Shown in pieces: positions 23,644 through 32,453 of a stretch of DNA of 49,382 nucleotides. The DNA comes from Bacteroidetes bacterium RIFCSPLOWO2_12_FULL_35_15 (GTDB lineage: Bacteria > Bacteroidota > Bacteroidia > 2-12-FULL-35-15): contig MEPB01000078.1 in assembly GCA_001769385.1 (NCBI GenBank), forward strand, positions 1 through 49,382. Reading direction: 5' to 3'. A program made the position numbers and the translations under genes. The stretch's first letter is position 1, and the number at the start of each line of letters is the position of its first letter. The notes beneath the pieces are model-generated. The model was not told the DNA's origin, ran no database searches, and saw only the letters and a list, made by a program, of their open reading frames with translations.

Positions 23644-24519
23644 ATGAATACACCAATTCCAGAAACAGAATTAATCCTAAATGGTAACGGAAGTGTTTAC
23701 CATTTACAGCTTTTACCTGAACATATTGCTGAAAATATTATAATTGTTGGCGACCAGGGTCGTGTTGAAACGGTCTCCAATTATTTTGACACCGTTGATT
23801 TCAAGGTCCAAAACCGTGAATTTGTTACTCATACAGGAACATTCAATGGTAAACGTGTAATGGTAGTATCCTCCGGTATTGGTACCGATAATATTGATAT
23901 TTTAATAAACGAGCTGGATGCAGCTGTAAACATTGATCTTACTACACGTATTATTAAAAAGGAACATAAAAAGCTTAATATTGTTCGTATCGGGACTTCA
24001 GGAGCTTTGCAAAAAGATATCCTTGTTGATAGTTTTGTTGTTTCATCCCATGGTTTGGGTTTTGACGGATTACTTAATTATTATCTGAATATGCCTTTTG
24101 TAAATGAAGATGAAATTTCCGAAGGATTTATTGAACAAACAAACTGGAATAAAAACCTGCCTTATCCATATGCAGTAAAGGGTTCTGAGATGCTGATAAA
24201 CAAGATCGGGTTTGATCTTATTAAGGGCATAACTGCCACAGCTCCAGGATTTTATGGTCCGCAGGGACGAAAATTAAGACTTACTCCCTGGGTGGAAGAT
24301 TTTAATCAACAATTAACCGATTTTAAATTCAAGGAAAACCGTATTACAAACTTCGAAATGGAGACCTCTGCACTCTATGGTTTAGGCAAACTTCTTGGCC
24401 ACGAAACCTGCACTGTTTGTGCAATTATAGCCAACCGGGTAGCCAAACAATATTCCAAAAATTATCATGTAGCAGTGGAGAAATTAATACAGCTGGTTTT
24501 GGAGAGATTAACAAAGTAA
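23644..24519 (+). CDS. Nucleoside phosphorylase, uridine-phosphorylase-like
   Basis: A cytosolic salvage enzyme of 291 residues cleaving a nucleoside with phosphate. Family motifs are GDQGRVE (phosphate-binding Gly-Asp-x-x-Arg type), VMVVSSGIGTDN, VRIGTSGAL and ITNFEMETSALYGL, the last holding the ribose-binding Met-Glu. The overall layout is that of the PNP/UDP phosphorylase superfamily; uridine is the likeliest substrate but purine nucleosides cannot be excluded. A stretch TACTTTTG at 23558-23565 could be its -7 box. Confidence 0.9.
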   Translation: MNTPIPETELILNGNGSVYHLQLLPEHIAENIIIVGDQGRVETVSNYFDTVDFKVQNREFVTHTGTFNGKRVMVVSSGIGTDNIDILINELDAAVNIDLTTRIIKKEHKKLNIVRIGTSGALQKDILVDSFVVSSHGLGFDGLLNYYLNMPFVNEDEISEGFIEQTNWNKNLPYPYAVKGSEMLINKIGFDLIKGITATAPGFYGPQGRKLRLTPWVEDFNQQLTDFKFKENRITNFEMETSALYGLGKLLGHETCTVCAIIANRVAKQYSKNYHVAVEKLIQLVLERLTK

Positions 24520-24567
24520 GGTTGAAATCTTATTTGAGCTGTCAACAAATAACTAAAACAGCTAATC

Positions 24568-24575
24568 TATTTTTG
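24568..24575 (+). promoter_or_regulatory. Candidate -7 box of the SirB1-like gene
   Basis: TATTTTTG matches TAnnTTTG, 20 bases before ATG 24596. It includes the region of an earlier possible start codon, which supports the later start. No clear -33 TTTG at standard spacing. Confidence 0.45.
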
Positions 24576-24595
24576 TGCAAATAGTTTTCCGGAAT

Positions 24596-25468
24596 ATGAA
24601 TAATAAGGAAATTAATGCGCTCATCAGTTTACTGGACGACCCCGATGAAACGGTATTTAATCAGGTAAGCATGAAATTTTTGTCATTAGGGCAAGAAGTA
24701 ATTCCCGTTCTGGAAGATGCTTGGGAACATTCCTTTGATACATTGATCCAAAATCGTATCGAGAATATTATTCATCAGATCCAGTTCGATCTTATTAAAG
24801 CAGCACTAAGAGATTGGTCGCATCCCGAAAAACAAAATCTATTAGAAGGTGCATTACTTATTGCCCGATATCAATATCCCGATATTGATATTGCTAAAGT
24901 AAAAAAGCAAATTGATCAGATAAAACAAGATGTGTGGCTGGAGTTGAATGAAAATTTAACAGGTCTGGAAAAAGTAAAGATCATTAACCATATTTTATTT
25001 GATGTACATAATTTTAGTGGAAACACAACTAATTATCATGCTCCACAAAATTCATATATTAATAATGTATTAGAAAGCAAAAAAGGTAATCCGCTTTTAT
25101 TATCCATCATTTATACCATCGTTGCACAAAATCTTGATATACCTATTTATGGAGTAAATCTCCCTGAACATTTCATTTTATGTTATGCGGATGTGGAACA
25201 CATGGGAGTGCCAACTACCAAAGGAAATGAAGGAAGTAATGTTTTATTCTATATCAATCCATTCAGTAAAGGGGCCGTATTCGGACAAAAAGAAATTGAT
25301 GCCTTTTTACATCAATTAAAACTGGAACCATTAGCTATGTTTTATGAACCTTGCTCCAATCTGGAGATCATTAAACGATTGCTGCGCAACCTGATTGCTT
25401 CCTACGAAAAGCTTGGTTATCCTGATAAAAGCAAGGAGTTAAAAGGGTTGTTGGATTCGTTGGTTTAA
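24596..25468 (+). CDS. SirB1-like transglutaminase-fold protein
   Basis: A cytosolic protein of 290 residues. The N-terminal part is helical and repeat-like (ISLLDDPDETVFNQVSMKFLSLG). The centre has the SirB1 signature ESKKGNPLLLSIIYTIVAQNLDIPIYGVNLPEHFIL, and the C-terminal part is TPR-like (EIIKRLLRNLIASYEKLGYPDKSKEL). The fold resembles transglutaminases, but no Cys is seen at the usual nucleophile position, so an enzymatic role is doubtful; the family's function is not established. The start 24596 is preferred because a -7 box lies immediately upstream. Confidence 0.82.
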   Translation: MNNKEINALISLLDDPDETVFNQVSMKFLSLGQEVIPVLEDAWEHSFDTLIQNRIENIIHQIQFDLIKAALRDWSHPEKQNLLEGALLIARYQYPDIDIAKVKKQIDQIKQDVWLELNENLTGLEKVKIINHILFDVHNFSGNTTNYHAPQNSYINNVLESKKGNPLLLSIIYTIVAQNLDIPIYGVNLPEHFILCYADVEHMGVPTTKGNEGSNVLFYINPFSKGAVFGQKEIDAFLHQLKLEPLAMFYEPCSNLEIIKRLLRNLIASYEKLGYPDKSKELKGLLDSLV

Positions 25469-25482
25469 GTATATTGGTAATA

Positions 25483-25854
25483 TTATTTCTTTTTCTGATC
25501 CTCCAAAAGTGTTATGATTTTTTTCAGGTAAGCAACTTCATTTCTCAAAACTTCATTTTGTTGTTCTGCTAATTTAAGTTGATGGCTAATGGTATTGTAT
25601 AAAGGCTTTTCGTCTTTTACCGCCAAAGGTAAAACACCTTCCTTTTTATATGTTTTTTGTTCCGAATAAAGTGAAAAAAAATCAATATGAAGAATAAGCC
25701 CTATTTTATTTAACAAAGCTGTATCTACACTTTCACGTTCAAAAATATCATACACCACATTGCGGCTTCTGTTAATTTTTTTAGCGAAAGAACTTACGGA
25801 AATTCCTTGTTTGTATAGTTCTTCTTTTATTATTGCTCCTATGTGAATACTCAT
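25483..25854 (-). CDS. Small helix-turn-helix regulator with C-terminal coiled coil
   Basis: A 123-residue DNA-binding protein. Residues 6-60 form a Xre/Cro-type HTH (IKEELYKQGISVSSFAKKINRSRNVVYDIFERESVDTALLNKIGLIL); the C-terminal 40 residues are heptad-like (LKLAEQQNEVLRNEVAYLKKIITLLEDQKKK), probably for dimerisation. ATG 25854 is chosen because TACCTTTG (25871-25864) sits just 9 bases upstream of it; an earlier ATG at 25890 would lie upstream of the promoter. The mRNA should thus be nearly leaderless. It is divergent from the receiver gene, which it may regulate. Confidence 0.82.
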   Translation of the reverse strand: MSIHIGAIIKEELYKQGISVSSFAKKINRSRNVVYDIFERESVDTALLNKIGLILHIDFFSLYSEQKTYKKEGVLPLAVKDEKPLYNTISHQLKLAEQQNEVLRNEVAYLKKIITLLEDQKKK

Positions 25855-25863
25855 GATAGGGCA

Positions 25864-25871
25864 CAAAGGTA
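25864..25871 (-). promoter_or_regulatory. Candidate -7 box of the HTH gene
   Basis: TACCTTTG on the minus strand; a partial -33 (TTGA) is at about 20-21 bases. The distance to ATG 25854 leaves a leader of only about five bases. Confidence 0.5.
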
Positions 25872-25935
25872 GTAGCACAAGAAAAAACAATTCAACAAGA
25901 TTGCACTATATTATAGGTCATTATGTAACATATAA

Positions 25936-25966
25936 TTTGGCAGTATTGCAAATTATTCTATATTTG
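25936..25966 (+). promoter_or_regulatory. Consensus Bacteroidota promoter of the receiver gene
   Basis: TTTG (25936-25939), a 19-base spacer and TATATTTG (25959-25966) match TTTG-N19-TAnnTTTG exactly. Transcription should begin near 25971, about 15 bases before the ATG. Confidence 0.8.
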
Positions 25967-25985
25967 TCAGGAATATCCACACAAA

Positions 25986-26384
25986 ATGTTTTTGAAACAA
26001 ACATTAAATTCAACTGTTTTTCTTATTGATGATAATGAAATAGATAATTTCATTCATCATCGTGTTTTGAAAAATTTTTCCGACTCACTTGAAGTACTGA
26101 TCTTTTCAAGTGGATCAGATGCATTGGAACAACTCAGAAAAAACAGGATATTACCTCAATTCATTTTTTTGAACCTTCATTTACCTCAAAATAGCGGATT
26201 GAAATTTTTGGATGCATTTGAAAAAATGGATATCGAAAAAAAACAGACATCCATCTATATTCTTTCAACTATGTTGTTTCCATGCGATATGGAAAATTTA
26301 AAAAATAATACCAATTACTCCGGGTATATTCAAAAGCCATTGACCGCTGAAAAATTAATTTCAGCCTTAGATAAAAACGGGTAA
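25986..26384 (+). CDS. Stand-alone receiver-domain protein with Asn at the phospho-acceptor site
   Basis: A single-domain response regulator of 132 residues (VFLIDDNEIDNFIHHRVL ... YSGYIQKPLTAEKLISAL). The acidic pair Asp-Asp and the conserved Lys of QKPL are present, but the phosphorylation site reads QFIFLNLHLPQNSG with AAC (Asn) where active receivers have Asp in xxLDxxxP. It therefore probably works as a non-phosphorylated (pseudo-) receiver. No output domain is fused. It has its own consensus promoter and is divergent from an HTH regulator. Confidence 0.88.
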   Translation: MFLKQTLNSTVFLIDDNEIDNFIHHRVLKNFSDSLEVLIFSSGSDALEQLRKNRILPQFIFLNLHLPQNSGLKFLDAFEKMDIEKKQTSIYILSTMLFPCDMENLKNNTNYSGYIQKPLTAEKLISALDKNG

Positions 26385-26392
26385 AAATTTAC

Positions 26393-26422
26393 TTTGCGCT
26401 ACTTCAAATTATTATATATTTG
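26393..26422 (+). promoter_or_regulatory. Promoter of the T9SS cargo gene
   Basis: TTTG (26393-26396), 18-base spacer, TATATTTG (26415-26422). Start expected near 26427, giving a leader of about 85 nt before ATG 26512. Confidence 0.7.
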
Positions 26423-26511
26423 TTATGAGCATCATTGTGTTTAAAGGTTTTATTTACTACTTTTAATGTGTTACTATTATTTTAAAATAATGACATTGTA
26501 ACTTTTAAAAG

Positions 26512-27462
26512 ATGAGAAACAAAAAAATTATATTCCCAAAATTATCATTTGTTTTATTATTTGTGATTTTATACTCTGGTTTATTTTCGCAAATAAATGT
26601 TTACAAGCCATTTCCATTATCATACGGAAGTTGGATTATATACGAACGTGGACCTTTCGATTTTAGCTCAACAGTTATTGATACATGGATATTATACGAA
26701 ACAAATGGTGATACCATTATTGGCAGTCAAACTTATAAAAAGGTTATTACCGCAAATTCAATTGGACTCCCTTCAATGGTTAACGGCATAATGACGATTC
26801 CATTTGGTCCAAGAACTTTTGGATTTGCTTATAGAAATAATATTCCAAATAAAAAAGTGTTCATTTATACAAATATTGCAGGGCAATTCGTTGATACACT
26901 ATGGTATGATTTTAATTTAACAATTGGTGATACATTAAAAAAAACGTATTCATTAGATGTAAACAGTTCCAATTTTAGTAGCTCACTTTATTCTGACAGA
27001 AGAATTGTAACCTCAATTGATAGTTTGTTAGTTTGTGGTATTTATCATAAAATATTTCATTTTGGTTGTGGAGAATTTTCAACCGATTTAACCGAAGGTA
27101 TTGGTTTTACGGACAACTTCCTAAACACATCTTTTTTATGTCCATTTGAACCTCTATATATTTATGATACTCGATTTTCCTGCTCTTTAACCTCTATAAA
27201 AAATGAACCAGTTGCAATTCAAAATCAAATAGAAGTATTTCCAAATCCGGTTATCAAGACGTTACAAATAAATTATACTAATCAAAATATAGTTTTTCCG
27301 CTGAACTATTTCATTGTAGATTGTTTAGGAAAACTTATAAGTAGAGGTACATATACCGAAAATGCAAACATTGATGTTCGCACATTAAAAAAAGGAATCT
27401 ACTTTTTATCGCTAAAGGACAAGCAAGGCAATTTATTTCAAAGCAAATTTGTGAAAGAGTAA
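26512..27462 (+). CDS. Secreted protein with type IX secretion sorting domain
   Basis: A 316-residue exported protein. A signal peptide (about 1-27, ending GLFSQ) precedes a body of unrecognised fold with repeated Tyr/Thr/Asp-rich strands. The C-terminal 75 residues are a type A T9SS sorting domain: IEVFPNPVIKTLQI, then YFIVDCLGKLISRGTY and LKKGIYFLSLKDKQG, ending SKFVKE. It should be secreted and anchored or released by the T9SS machinery. No enzymatic motif is seen. It is alone between the receiver gene and the polysaccharide operon. Confidence 0.88.
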   Translation: MRNKKIIFPKLSFVLLFVILYSGLFSQINVYKPFPLSYGSWIIYERGPFDFSSTVIDTWILYETNGDTIIGSQTYKKVITANSIGLPSMVNGIMTIPFGPRTFGFAYRNNIPNKKVFIYTNIAGQFVDTLWYDFNLTIGDTLKKTYSLDVNSSNFSSSLYSDRRIVTSIDSLLVCGIYHKIFHFGCGEFSTDLTEGIGFTDNFLNTSFLCPFEPLYIYDTRFSCSLTSIKNEPVAIQNQIEVFPNPVIKTLQINYTNQNIVFPLNYFIVDCLGKLISRGTYTENANIDVRTLKKGIYFLSLKDKQGNLFQSKFVKE

Positions 27463-27474
27463 TTTATTCGCAAA

Positions 27475-28065
27475 CTATTTTAAGATCTTCCTAATCGTTC
27501 TAAAAATAATTTTAAAATCAGTGGCAATGCCTTGTTCAGCAATATATTTTAAATTGAGTTTTAATTTGGCAGGCATTATTTCATTAATATAAACCGCTTC
27601 CGGATCTTCTGCTTTTCCTAACAATTCATTTTCATTGCTGTATTCAATACTTGCATAATCAGTAATTCCTGGCTTTAGAGATAGAACTTTTTTTTGTTCT
27701 TCATTATACATATCCACATATTTGCGCACTTCCGGTCGTGGACCAACCAAACTCATGTCTCCCAACAAAACATTTATCAATTGCGGTAATTCATCAATTT
27801 TATATTTCCGGATAAAATACCCCATGCGCGTTATGCGGCTATCTCGTCCGCCAACAGTGAGCAATCCTTTCTTATCAGAATCTGTTCGCATGGAGCGAAA
27901 TTTGAAAAGATAAAAATCAGTGTTCCCCTTCCCTACTCTTATCTGTTTGTAAAAAATCCCACCCGGAGAATCAATTACAATCAGCAAAGTAATAATGATA
28001 AAAAATGGGAGAAGGATGATTAATCCAATAACTGAAAAAAATATGTCGAATAATCGTTTTAGCAT
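27475..28065 (-). CDS. Phosphoglycosyltransferase, short PglC/WcaJ-C type
   Basis: A 196-residue monotopic membrane enzyme that starts glycan assembly by moving a sugar-phosphate from a nucleotide sugar to undecaprenyl phosphate. One N-terminal membrane segment (RLFDIFFSVIGLIILLPFFII) is followed by FKFRSMRTD, RDSRITRMGYFIRKYKIDELPQL with its Asp-Glu pair, and GDMSLVGPRPEV. The long N-terminal membrane domain of WbaP/WcaJ is lacking, so it matches the PglC size. It is the last gene of the polysaccharide operon, separated from the aminotransferase by a 157-bp gap with an inverted repeat. Confidence 0.93.
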   Translation of the reverse strand: MLKRLFDIFFSVIGLIILLPFFIIITLLIVIDSPGGIFYKQIRVGKGNTDFYLFKFRSMRTDSDKKGLLTVGGRDSRITRMGYFIRKYKIDELPQLINVLLGDMSLVGPRPEVRKYVDMYNEEQKKVLSLKPGITDYASIEYSNENELLGKAEDPEAVYINEIMPAKLKLNLKYIAEQGIATDFKIIFRTIRKILK

Positions 28066-28077
28066 TTTACTTTTTTA

Positions 28078-28216
28078 GCCGCGAAGACGCAAAGGCGCTA
28101 AGCGAAAATTTATTATTTAATTTATATGAATTTACTCTCAAGGTTATAGCCTTTCTCCAATTTGATCCAATACTGTATTATTTAAAAAAAACTTTGCGTC
28201 TTTGAGCCTTAGCGGC
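28078..28216. repeat. Inverted-repeat element between aminotransferase and PGT genes
   Basis: Arms 28078-28102 and 28192-28216 match at 20 of 25 positions in inverted orientation, each arm beginning from the outer end with GCCGC and containing GACGCAAAG-like sequence. About 90 bp separate them. It fills nearly the whole gap and has the look of a mobile intergenic repeat. Confidence 0.75.
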
Positions 28217-28222
28217 AAAAAA

Positions 28223-29449
28223 TCAAGTAATAATTTTTTCAACTGATCTCACTACTGCATCAATAACCGTATCTATCATTTCGTCCGTCAGATCATAAAA
28301 TACCGGCAATGAAATTTCCCGCGAATAATTATCAAATGTTACCGGATAATTTTTAATATCGAATCCTAATTTTTTATAAAAACTCATCATCGGTAAAGGA
28401 ATAAAATGAACATTAACAGAAACATCACAATCAAATATTTCCTTGATAATAGCATCACGCTGAGTTTCTGTAATTCCTTTTATACGTAATGGATACAAAT
28501 GATAACAAGTATTGATTTCTGGTTTTAATTTTTCGGATCCGGAAGTTAAAACCGGTACTTGTGCCCAGGCATAGTTTGAAAAAGCTTCTGAATAGGTTTC
28601 GCAAATATGTTTTCGTTTTAATAAAATAGTGTTATCATACCTTTCTAATTCCACCAATCCAATCGCTGCTGAAAGATCCGTCATATTGCATTTGTAACCT
28701 GCCTCCACAATATCATAACGCCAATTTCCTTTTTGTGTTTTTGCGAGTGCATCCTTATCCTGTCCGTGCAATGTTTTTACACAAAGTAATTTATAGATCT
28801 CTTCATTGTCAAATGGAGCAGGTAAATTTAAAGCCACTGAACCTCCTTCAGAGGTGGTTAGATTTTTTACCGCATGAAACGAAAACACAGAAATATCGGT
28901 AAGGGAACCAGCCCTTTTTCCTTTGTACCAGGCACCAAAAGAGTGTGCGGAATCGGACAAGACTAAAATTCTACCCAGTTGTTTTTGTTCATTCGTAGAA
29001 GCAACAAATTTTTCTTTATACTTTACTACTAGTTTATTTATCGAATCATAATCACAAGGATAACCACCAAAATCAACAGGCATAATTACTTTTGTTTTAG
29101 AAGTTATTGCCTTTTCGATAGTTGCAACTGAAATATTAAAATCATCCGGATTTACGTCTACAAAAACAGGAGTAGCACCACAATGCATAACAACGTTGGC
29201 TGTGGCAGAATACGTATAGGCAGGAAGAATAACTTCATCGCCTTCTTTTACACCATACCAGCGTAAGATGATTTCTAGTCCGGCAGTTGCGCTATTCAAA
29301 CAGAGAGTAGCTTTATTTCCACAATATTTTGTAAGTTCTTTTTCAAATAATTTCGTACGCGGGCCAGTTGTTATCCAGCCCGACTGAAGTACTTTTGTAA
29401 CTTCATCAATTATTTTCTGGTCAATATGTGGTGGTGAAAATGGGATCAT
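28223..29449 (-). CDS. DegT/DnrJ/EryC1/StrS-family sugar aminotransferase
   Basis: A PLP enzyme of 408 residues transferring an amino group to a keto nucleotide-sugar. Motifs include the N-terminal SGWITTGPRTKLFE, the cofactor-site LNSATAGLEI and DSAHSFGAWYKG, and the Schiff-base lysine region FSFHAVKNLTTSEGG, followed by GYKCNMTDLSAAIGL. With a PglD-like acetyltransferase and a PglC-like transferase in the same operon, a 4-amino or bacillosamine-type sugar is likely. The 4,6-dehydratase that would supply its substrate is not in this window. Confidence 0.94.
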   Translation of the reverse strand: MIPFSPPHIDQKIIDEVTKVLQSGWITTGPRTKLFEKELTKYCGNKATLCLNSATAGLEIILRWYGVKEGDEVILPAYTYSATANVVMHCGATPVFVDVNPDDFNISVATIEKAITSKTKVIMPVDFGGYPCDYDSINKLVVKYKEKFVASTNEQKQLGRILVLSDSAHSFGAWYKGKRAGSLTDISVFSFHAVKNLTTSEGGSVALNLPAPFDNEEIYKLLCVKTLHGQDKDALAKTQKGNWRYDIVEAGYKCNMTDLSAAIGLVELERYDNTILLKRKHICETYSEAFSNYAWAQVPVLTSGSEKLKPEINTCYHLYPLRIKGITETQRDAIIKEIFDCDVSVNVHFIPLPMMSFYKKLGFDIKNYPVTFDNYSREISLPVFYDLTDEMIDTVIDAVVRSVEKIIT

Positions 29450-29470
29450 TTTTTTGTTAGTTGTTAGTTG

Positions 29471-30688
29471 TTAGTGCTGGTTGTTAGTTGAATTAAAACA
29501 CAATAAAGAATTAAAAAATGCATAAAACATCACTCCTGCCTGAGTTTCAAGCATTGATTCGGGTAAATAATTAAAAATAATTATCAATAAAAAAAATATA
29601 ATCATCAGATTCTTATCTTTAATAGCTTGAACTAAAGGAAAAAATAAATTTGCAAGCAATGTAATAAAACCAATTATTCCCAGTGAAATGAATACCTGAT
29701 AAAATTCGTTATGTGCATTTAACTTATGTTCTATCGCGCCAGTCATTCCTCTTTTTGCATATTCTTCCAGAAGCACATCCTTGGCATCGCCTGTACCAAC
29801 ACCAATAATAGGATGGTCCCTGATTATTTCATTTGCAGTTTTCCAAATAAGCATCCGTACCTCAGAACTTTCATCACTTGTTTTTTTGATTTCATTTTTT
29901 GTAAGTGCGGCAATTGCAAAAGAAACACGATGTTCAATAGCAGGAATATAGACGGAGGAAAATAGTATTGCAGAAATAAATATCACGATTGCAAATGCAC
30001 CTAAAAGATATTTTTTTGATAATGTTATATAATAAATTCCAAAACTAAAAAACAGGATCAACATGGAAATCATTCCCATTTTTGAAGACAATAACACATT
30101 GATAATGAAAAAGAAAACAATTAGAATCCAACTATACAAAGGCTTTAAATTAGCGCGCACTCCCCCTTTTCCAAAAAGACCTAAAAGTATCCAAACAAGA
30201 AGAAAGTTAATATACATCGAAAGATAACTTGGATGGATCAGAAAAGAAAATGCTTCATAAAAAAAATCATTCTCCCCTTTCGTAGCAAATAAAAACGTTG
30301 CTCTTGAAAGCATCGCTATTGATGCTATAATGGCGGCAACACAAAAAACTTTAAGAATTTGATTTATCAGATCAACTTTCAATGGTCGTGAACAGAAGAT
30401 AATCGGGAAAATAAAAATAGAAAATTTCACTTCAAGGTCAAACAATCCGGATGGTAGATTAGCAGTATAGATCATCCCTATTAAGTGTATAAAATAAAGT
30501 AGTTCAAAAAGCCAAAACCATTTGTTTCGAACCAAAACAGCAAATTTGTTTTTGAAGTCTCCTTCAATCAACCAATTCAGAAGCATTAATGCAATAAAAA
30601 CGGGAGTTAATCTTGCAAAAGGAAGTGTAAAAGCAATCAGAAGTGCCAAAATAAATTGTGCTTTAGTATGGAGCTCCTGTTTTGTCAT
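29471..30688 (-). CDS. O-antigen ligase family membrane protein (Wzy_C/WaaL)
   Basis: A 405-residue inner-membrane protein with about eleven hydrophobic segments. The large periplasmic loop has the family motif RMLIWKTANEIIRDHPIIGVGTGD, then HKLNAHNEFYQVFISLGIIG with the conserved His, typical of O-antigen ligases. It would join the finished polymer to an acceptor such as lipid A core, or a protein. The last codons (NSTNNQH) are encoded by a local GTTGTTAGTT-type microrepeat (29452-29490), a place where length may drift. Confidence 0.85.
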   Translation of the reverse strand: MTKQELHTKAQFILALLIAFTLPFARLTPVFIALMLLNWLIEGDFKNKFAVLVRNKWFWLFELLYFIHLIGMIYTANLPSGLFDLEVKFSIFIFPIIFCSRPLKVDLINQILKVFCVAAIIASIAMLSRATFLFATKGENDFFYEAFSFLIHPSYLSMYINFLLVWILLGLFGKGGVRANLKPLYSWILIVFFFIINVLLSSKMGMISMLILFFSFGIYYITLSKKYLLGAFAIVIFISAILFSSVYIPAIEHRVSFAIAALTKNEIKKTSDESSEVRMLIWKTANEIIRDHPIIGVGTGDAKDVLLEEYAKRGMTGAIEHKLNAHNEFYQVFISLGIIGFITLLANLFFPLVQAIKDKNLMIIFFLLIIIFNYLPESMLETQAGVMFYAFFNSLLCFNSTNNQH

Positions 30689-30690
30689 TC

Positions 30691-31914
30691 TTATTTATTT
30701 TGATTTAAGAATTCCCAAAAATTATTGGCAATCCTATCGCGAGTAAATTTTTTCTCTACATATTTATAACCATTCTCTCCTAATTGATCTAATTCATTTC
30801 TATTAGTAAACAAGTCAATTGTTTTACTAACCAGATCGCTAGCATCCTCCGGAATAAAGGCTAAACCGCACTTCCCTTCATCGATAAACAGATCTTTTGC
30901 CTCACCTTCAACTCCTAACAAAATAGGCTTTTTCATTGCCAGATTTTCAAATATCTTTGAAGGAATAGCTCCTTTGAATAGATCCAATCGTTTTAGCGGG
31001 ATAACAGCAACATCAATTGCGGAAACAATTGAAGGCATTTCTTTTTTTGTTACAGCATCAAAAAAGAATACATTTTCAGTTTTCAATGTTTGTTTCAATA
31101 GTTGCAATTTCTCTTTTTCTGGTCCACTGCCTAACAAAACAAATTTTATATTCGAATGATCCTTTAATTTCACTGCAGCATGAATAATTACTTCTAATCC
31201 TTGCGCATGACCGATAATACCGGCATATAATAAAATAAAATCGTCCTTTGAAAAATTATTTTCTTTTCTCCAATTTGTTACTACAGTATCTGAATTATAA
31301 TAATTCAAATCCACCCCATTGGGCAACCAGTATACTTTTTTATCTGAAAAACGACTAGAAATATTTTTACAAATTCCTTGAGTTTGTCCGGTTATCAGAT
31401 CAGACTTTCGGTATAAAAATTCTTCCAATCTGGTTGCAGATCTTAAAAAGAATTTATTGGTTACCAATCCCAATTTTTCAGCGCTTTCAGGCCATAGATC
31501 GGATACATTAAAGATCAATTTTGCTCCTTTTATTTTCTTTAAAAAATAAGCTGTCATTCCCAAAAACAAAGGAGGGCTTTCACAAATGATATAATCAAAC
31601 TTTCCAAGTTTAAACATTCCAATCCAGGCAGATGTTTTTACGAAAGAAAAATAATTAACTAGGCGTTTTAATATTCCTTTGCTCTTGCTCACATAGATCC
31701 ATGAACGATGAACATTCAAACCCTCCATTTTTTCAAACTTATAAAATTTACCCTGATATTCTTTATGGATCTCCATTTGAGGATAATTGGGCATTGCTGT
31801 AAGAATAGTTACTTCTGCTCCTTTTTGTTTTAAACGAACAGCCAACTCAAACAATCGATTTTGAGGTGCACCTACTTCGGGAGGAAAATATTGAGTAAGT
31901 ATTAAAATTTTCAC
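30691..31914 (-). CDS. GT4 glycosyltransferase, WbuB-like
   Basis: A 407-residue GT-B fold transferase. The N-terminus ILTQYFPPEVGAPQNRLFELAVRLKQKG and the middle ICESPPLFLGMTAYFLKK match the WbuB group, which adds N-acetyl-fucosamine-type sugars. The donor-binding part contains FILLYAGIIGHAQGLEVII and PSKIFENLAMKKPIL. The frame begins with GTG at 31914, overlapping the acetyltransferase stop in GTGA, so translation is coupled. The sugar specificity is inferred by group resemblance only. Confidence 0.9.
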   Translation of the reverse strand: MKILILTQYFPPEVGAPQNRLFELAVRLKQKGAEVTILTAMPNYPQMEIHKEYQGKFYKFEKMEGLNVHRSWIYVSKSKGILKRLVNYFSFVKTSAWIGMFKLGKFDYIICESPPLFLGMTAYFLKKIKGAKLIFNVSDLWPESAEKLGLVTNKFFLRSATRLEEFLYRKSDLITGQTQGICKNISSRFSDKKVYWLPNGVDLNYYNSDTVVTNWRKENNFSKDDFILLYAGIIGHAQGLEVIIHAAVKLKDHSNIKFVLLGSGPEKEKLQLLKQTLKTENVFFFDAVTKKEMPSIVSAIDVAVIPLKRLDLFKGAIPSKIFENLAMKKPILLGVEGEAKDLFIDEGKCGLAFIPEDASDLVSKTIDLFTNRNELDQLGENGYKYVEKKFTRDRIANNFWEFLNQNK

Positions 31915-32453
31915 ACTAAATTAATTTTTGAAAATGAATTAATTTTTTGCCCTATTTCAGAAGTGAAGCTGGAAGAAATATGGGAATTACTTCCTACCAT
32001 TGTTCCGATAGACAAATGAACATTTGCTCCTATTTTACAATCATGATCAATTACAGTTCCAACATTAACTATGGTATTATGTTCTACCAAAGATGACACA
32101 TTAATAACCGTATTAGCCAGAACAACACAACCTTCTGCTATGGATACATCTGATCCTATAACAGCTGTCGGATGAATAATGACTGATGGTTCCAATACCA
32201 ATTTTGCTTCCTCAAATATTTTTTCTCTGATTGAATTATTGCCGATGGCAACAACAAAATAATCAGCAAATTTTCTAAGTATGCTGATATCTTTTTGCGA
32301 AGCAACTACTTTGAAATTATTAGCAACAACTTCACCCACACTTATGGATAGGTCAACAAAACCTGCAACCTCATATTTGTTTTGTGCAATGATTGCATCA
32401 CAAACAACTTTACCATGTCCGCCTGCTCCTATGATTACGATTTTAGGTTTCAT
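31911..32453 (-). CDS. PglD/NeuD-like sugar O/N-acetyltransferase with shortened C-terminus
   Basis: A 180-residue left-handed beta-helix acetyltransferase. The N-terminal Rossmann-like part IVIIGAGGHGKVVCDAI and the hexapeptide region (PTAVIGSDVSIAEGCVVLANTVINVSSLVEHNTIVNVGTVIDHDC, catalytic His in DHDC) are clear. Family members usually run to about 205-215 residues with further coils; here after GTMVGSNSHIS the hexapeptide pattern breaks into SSFTSEIGQKINSFSKINLV and stops. The missing coils help bind acetyl-CoA, so activity is doubtful. Both ends overlap neighbours by 4 bases. Confidence 0.85.
   Translation of the reverse strand: MKPKIVIIGAGGHGKVVCDAIIAQNKYEVAGFVDLSISVGEVVANNFKVVASQKDISILRKFADYFVVAIGNNSIREKIFEEAKLVLEPSVIIHPTAVIGSDVSIAEGCVVLANTVINVSSLVEHNTIVNVGTVIDHDCKIGANVHLSIGTMVGSNSHISSSFTSEIGQKINSFSKINLV

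Noticed and set aside
25922-25932. TATGT-A-ACATA palindrome as operator between the divergent HTH and receiver genes
   Set aside because: Only 5-base arms in AT-rich DNA; chance occurrence cannot be excluded.
29452-29490. GTTGTTAGTT microrepeat considered as a regulatory or CRISPR-like repeat
   Set aside because: Too short and irregular; it merely encodes the tail of the O-antigen ligase and the adjacent gap.
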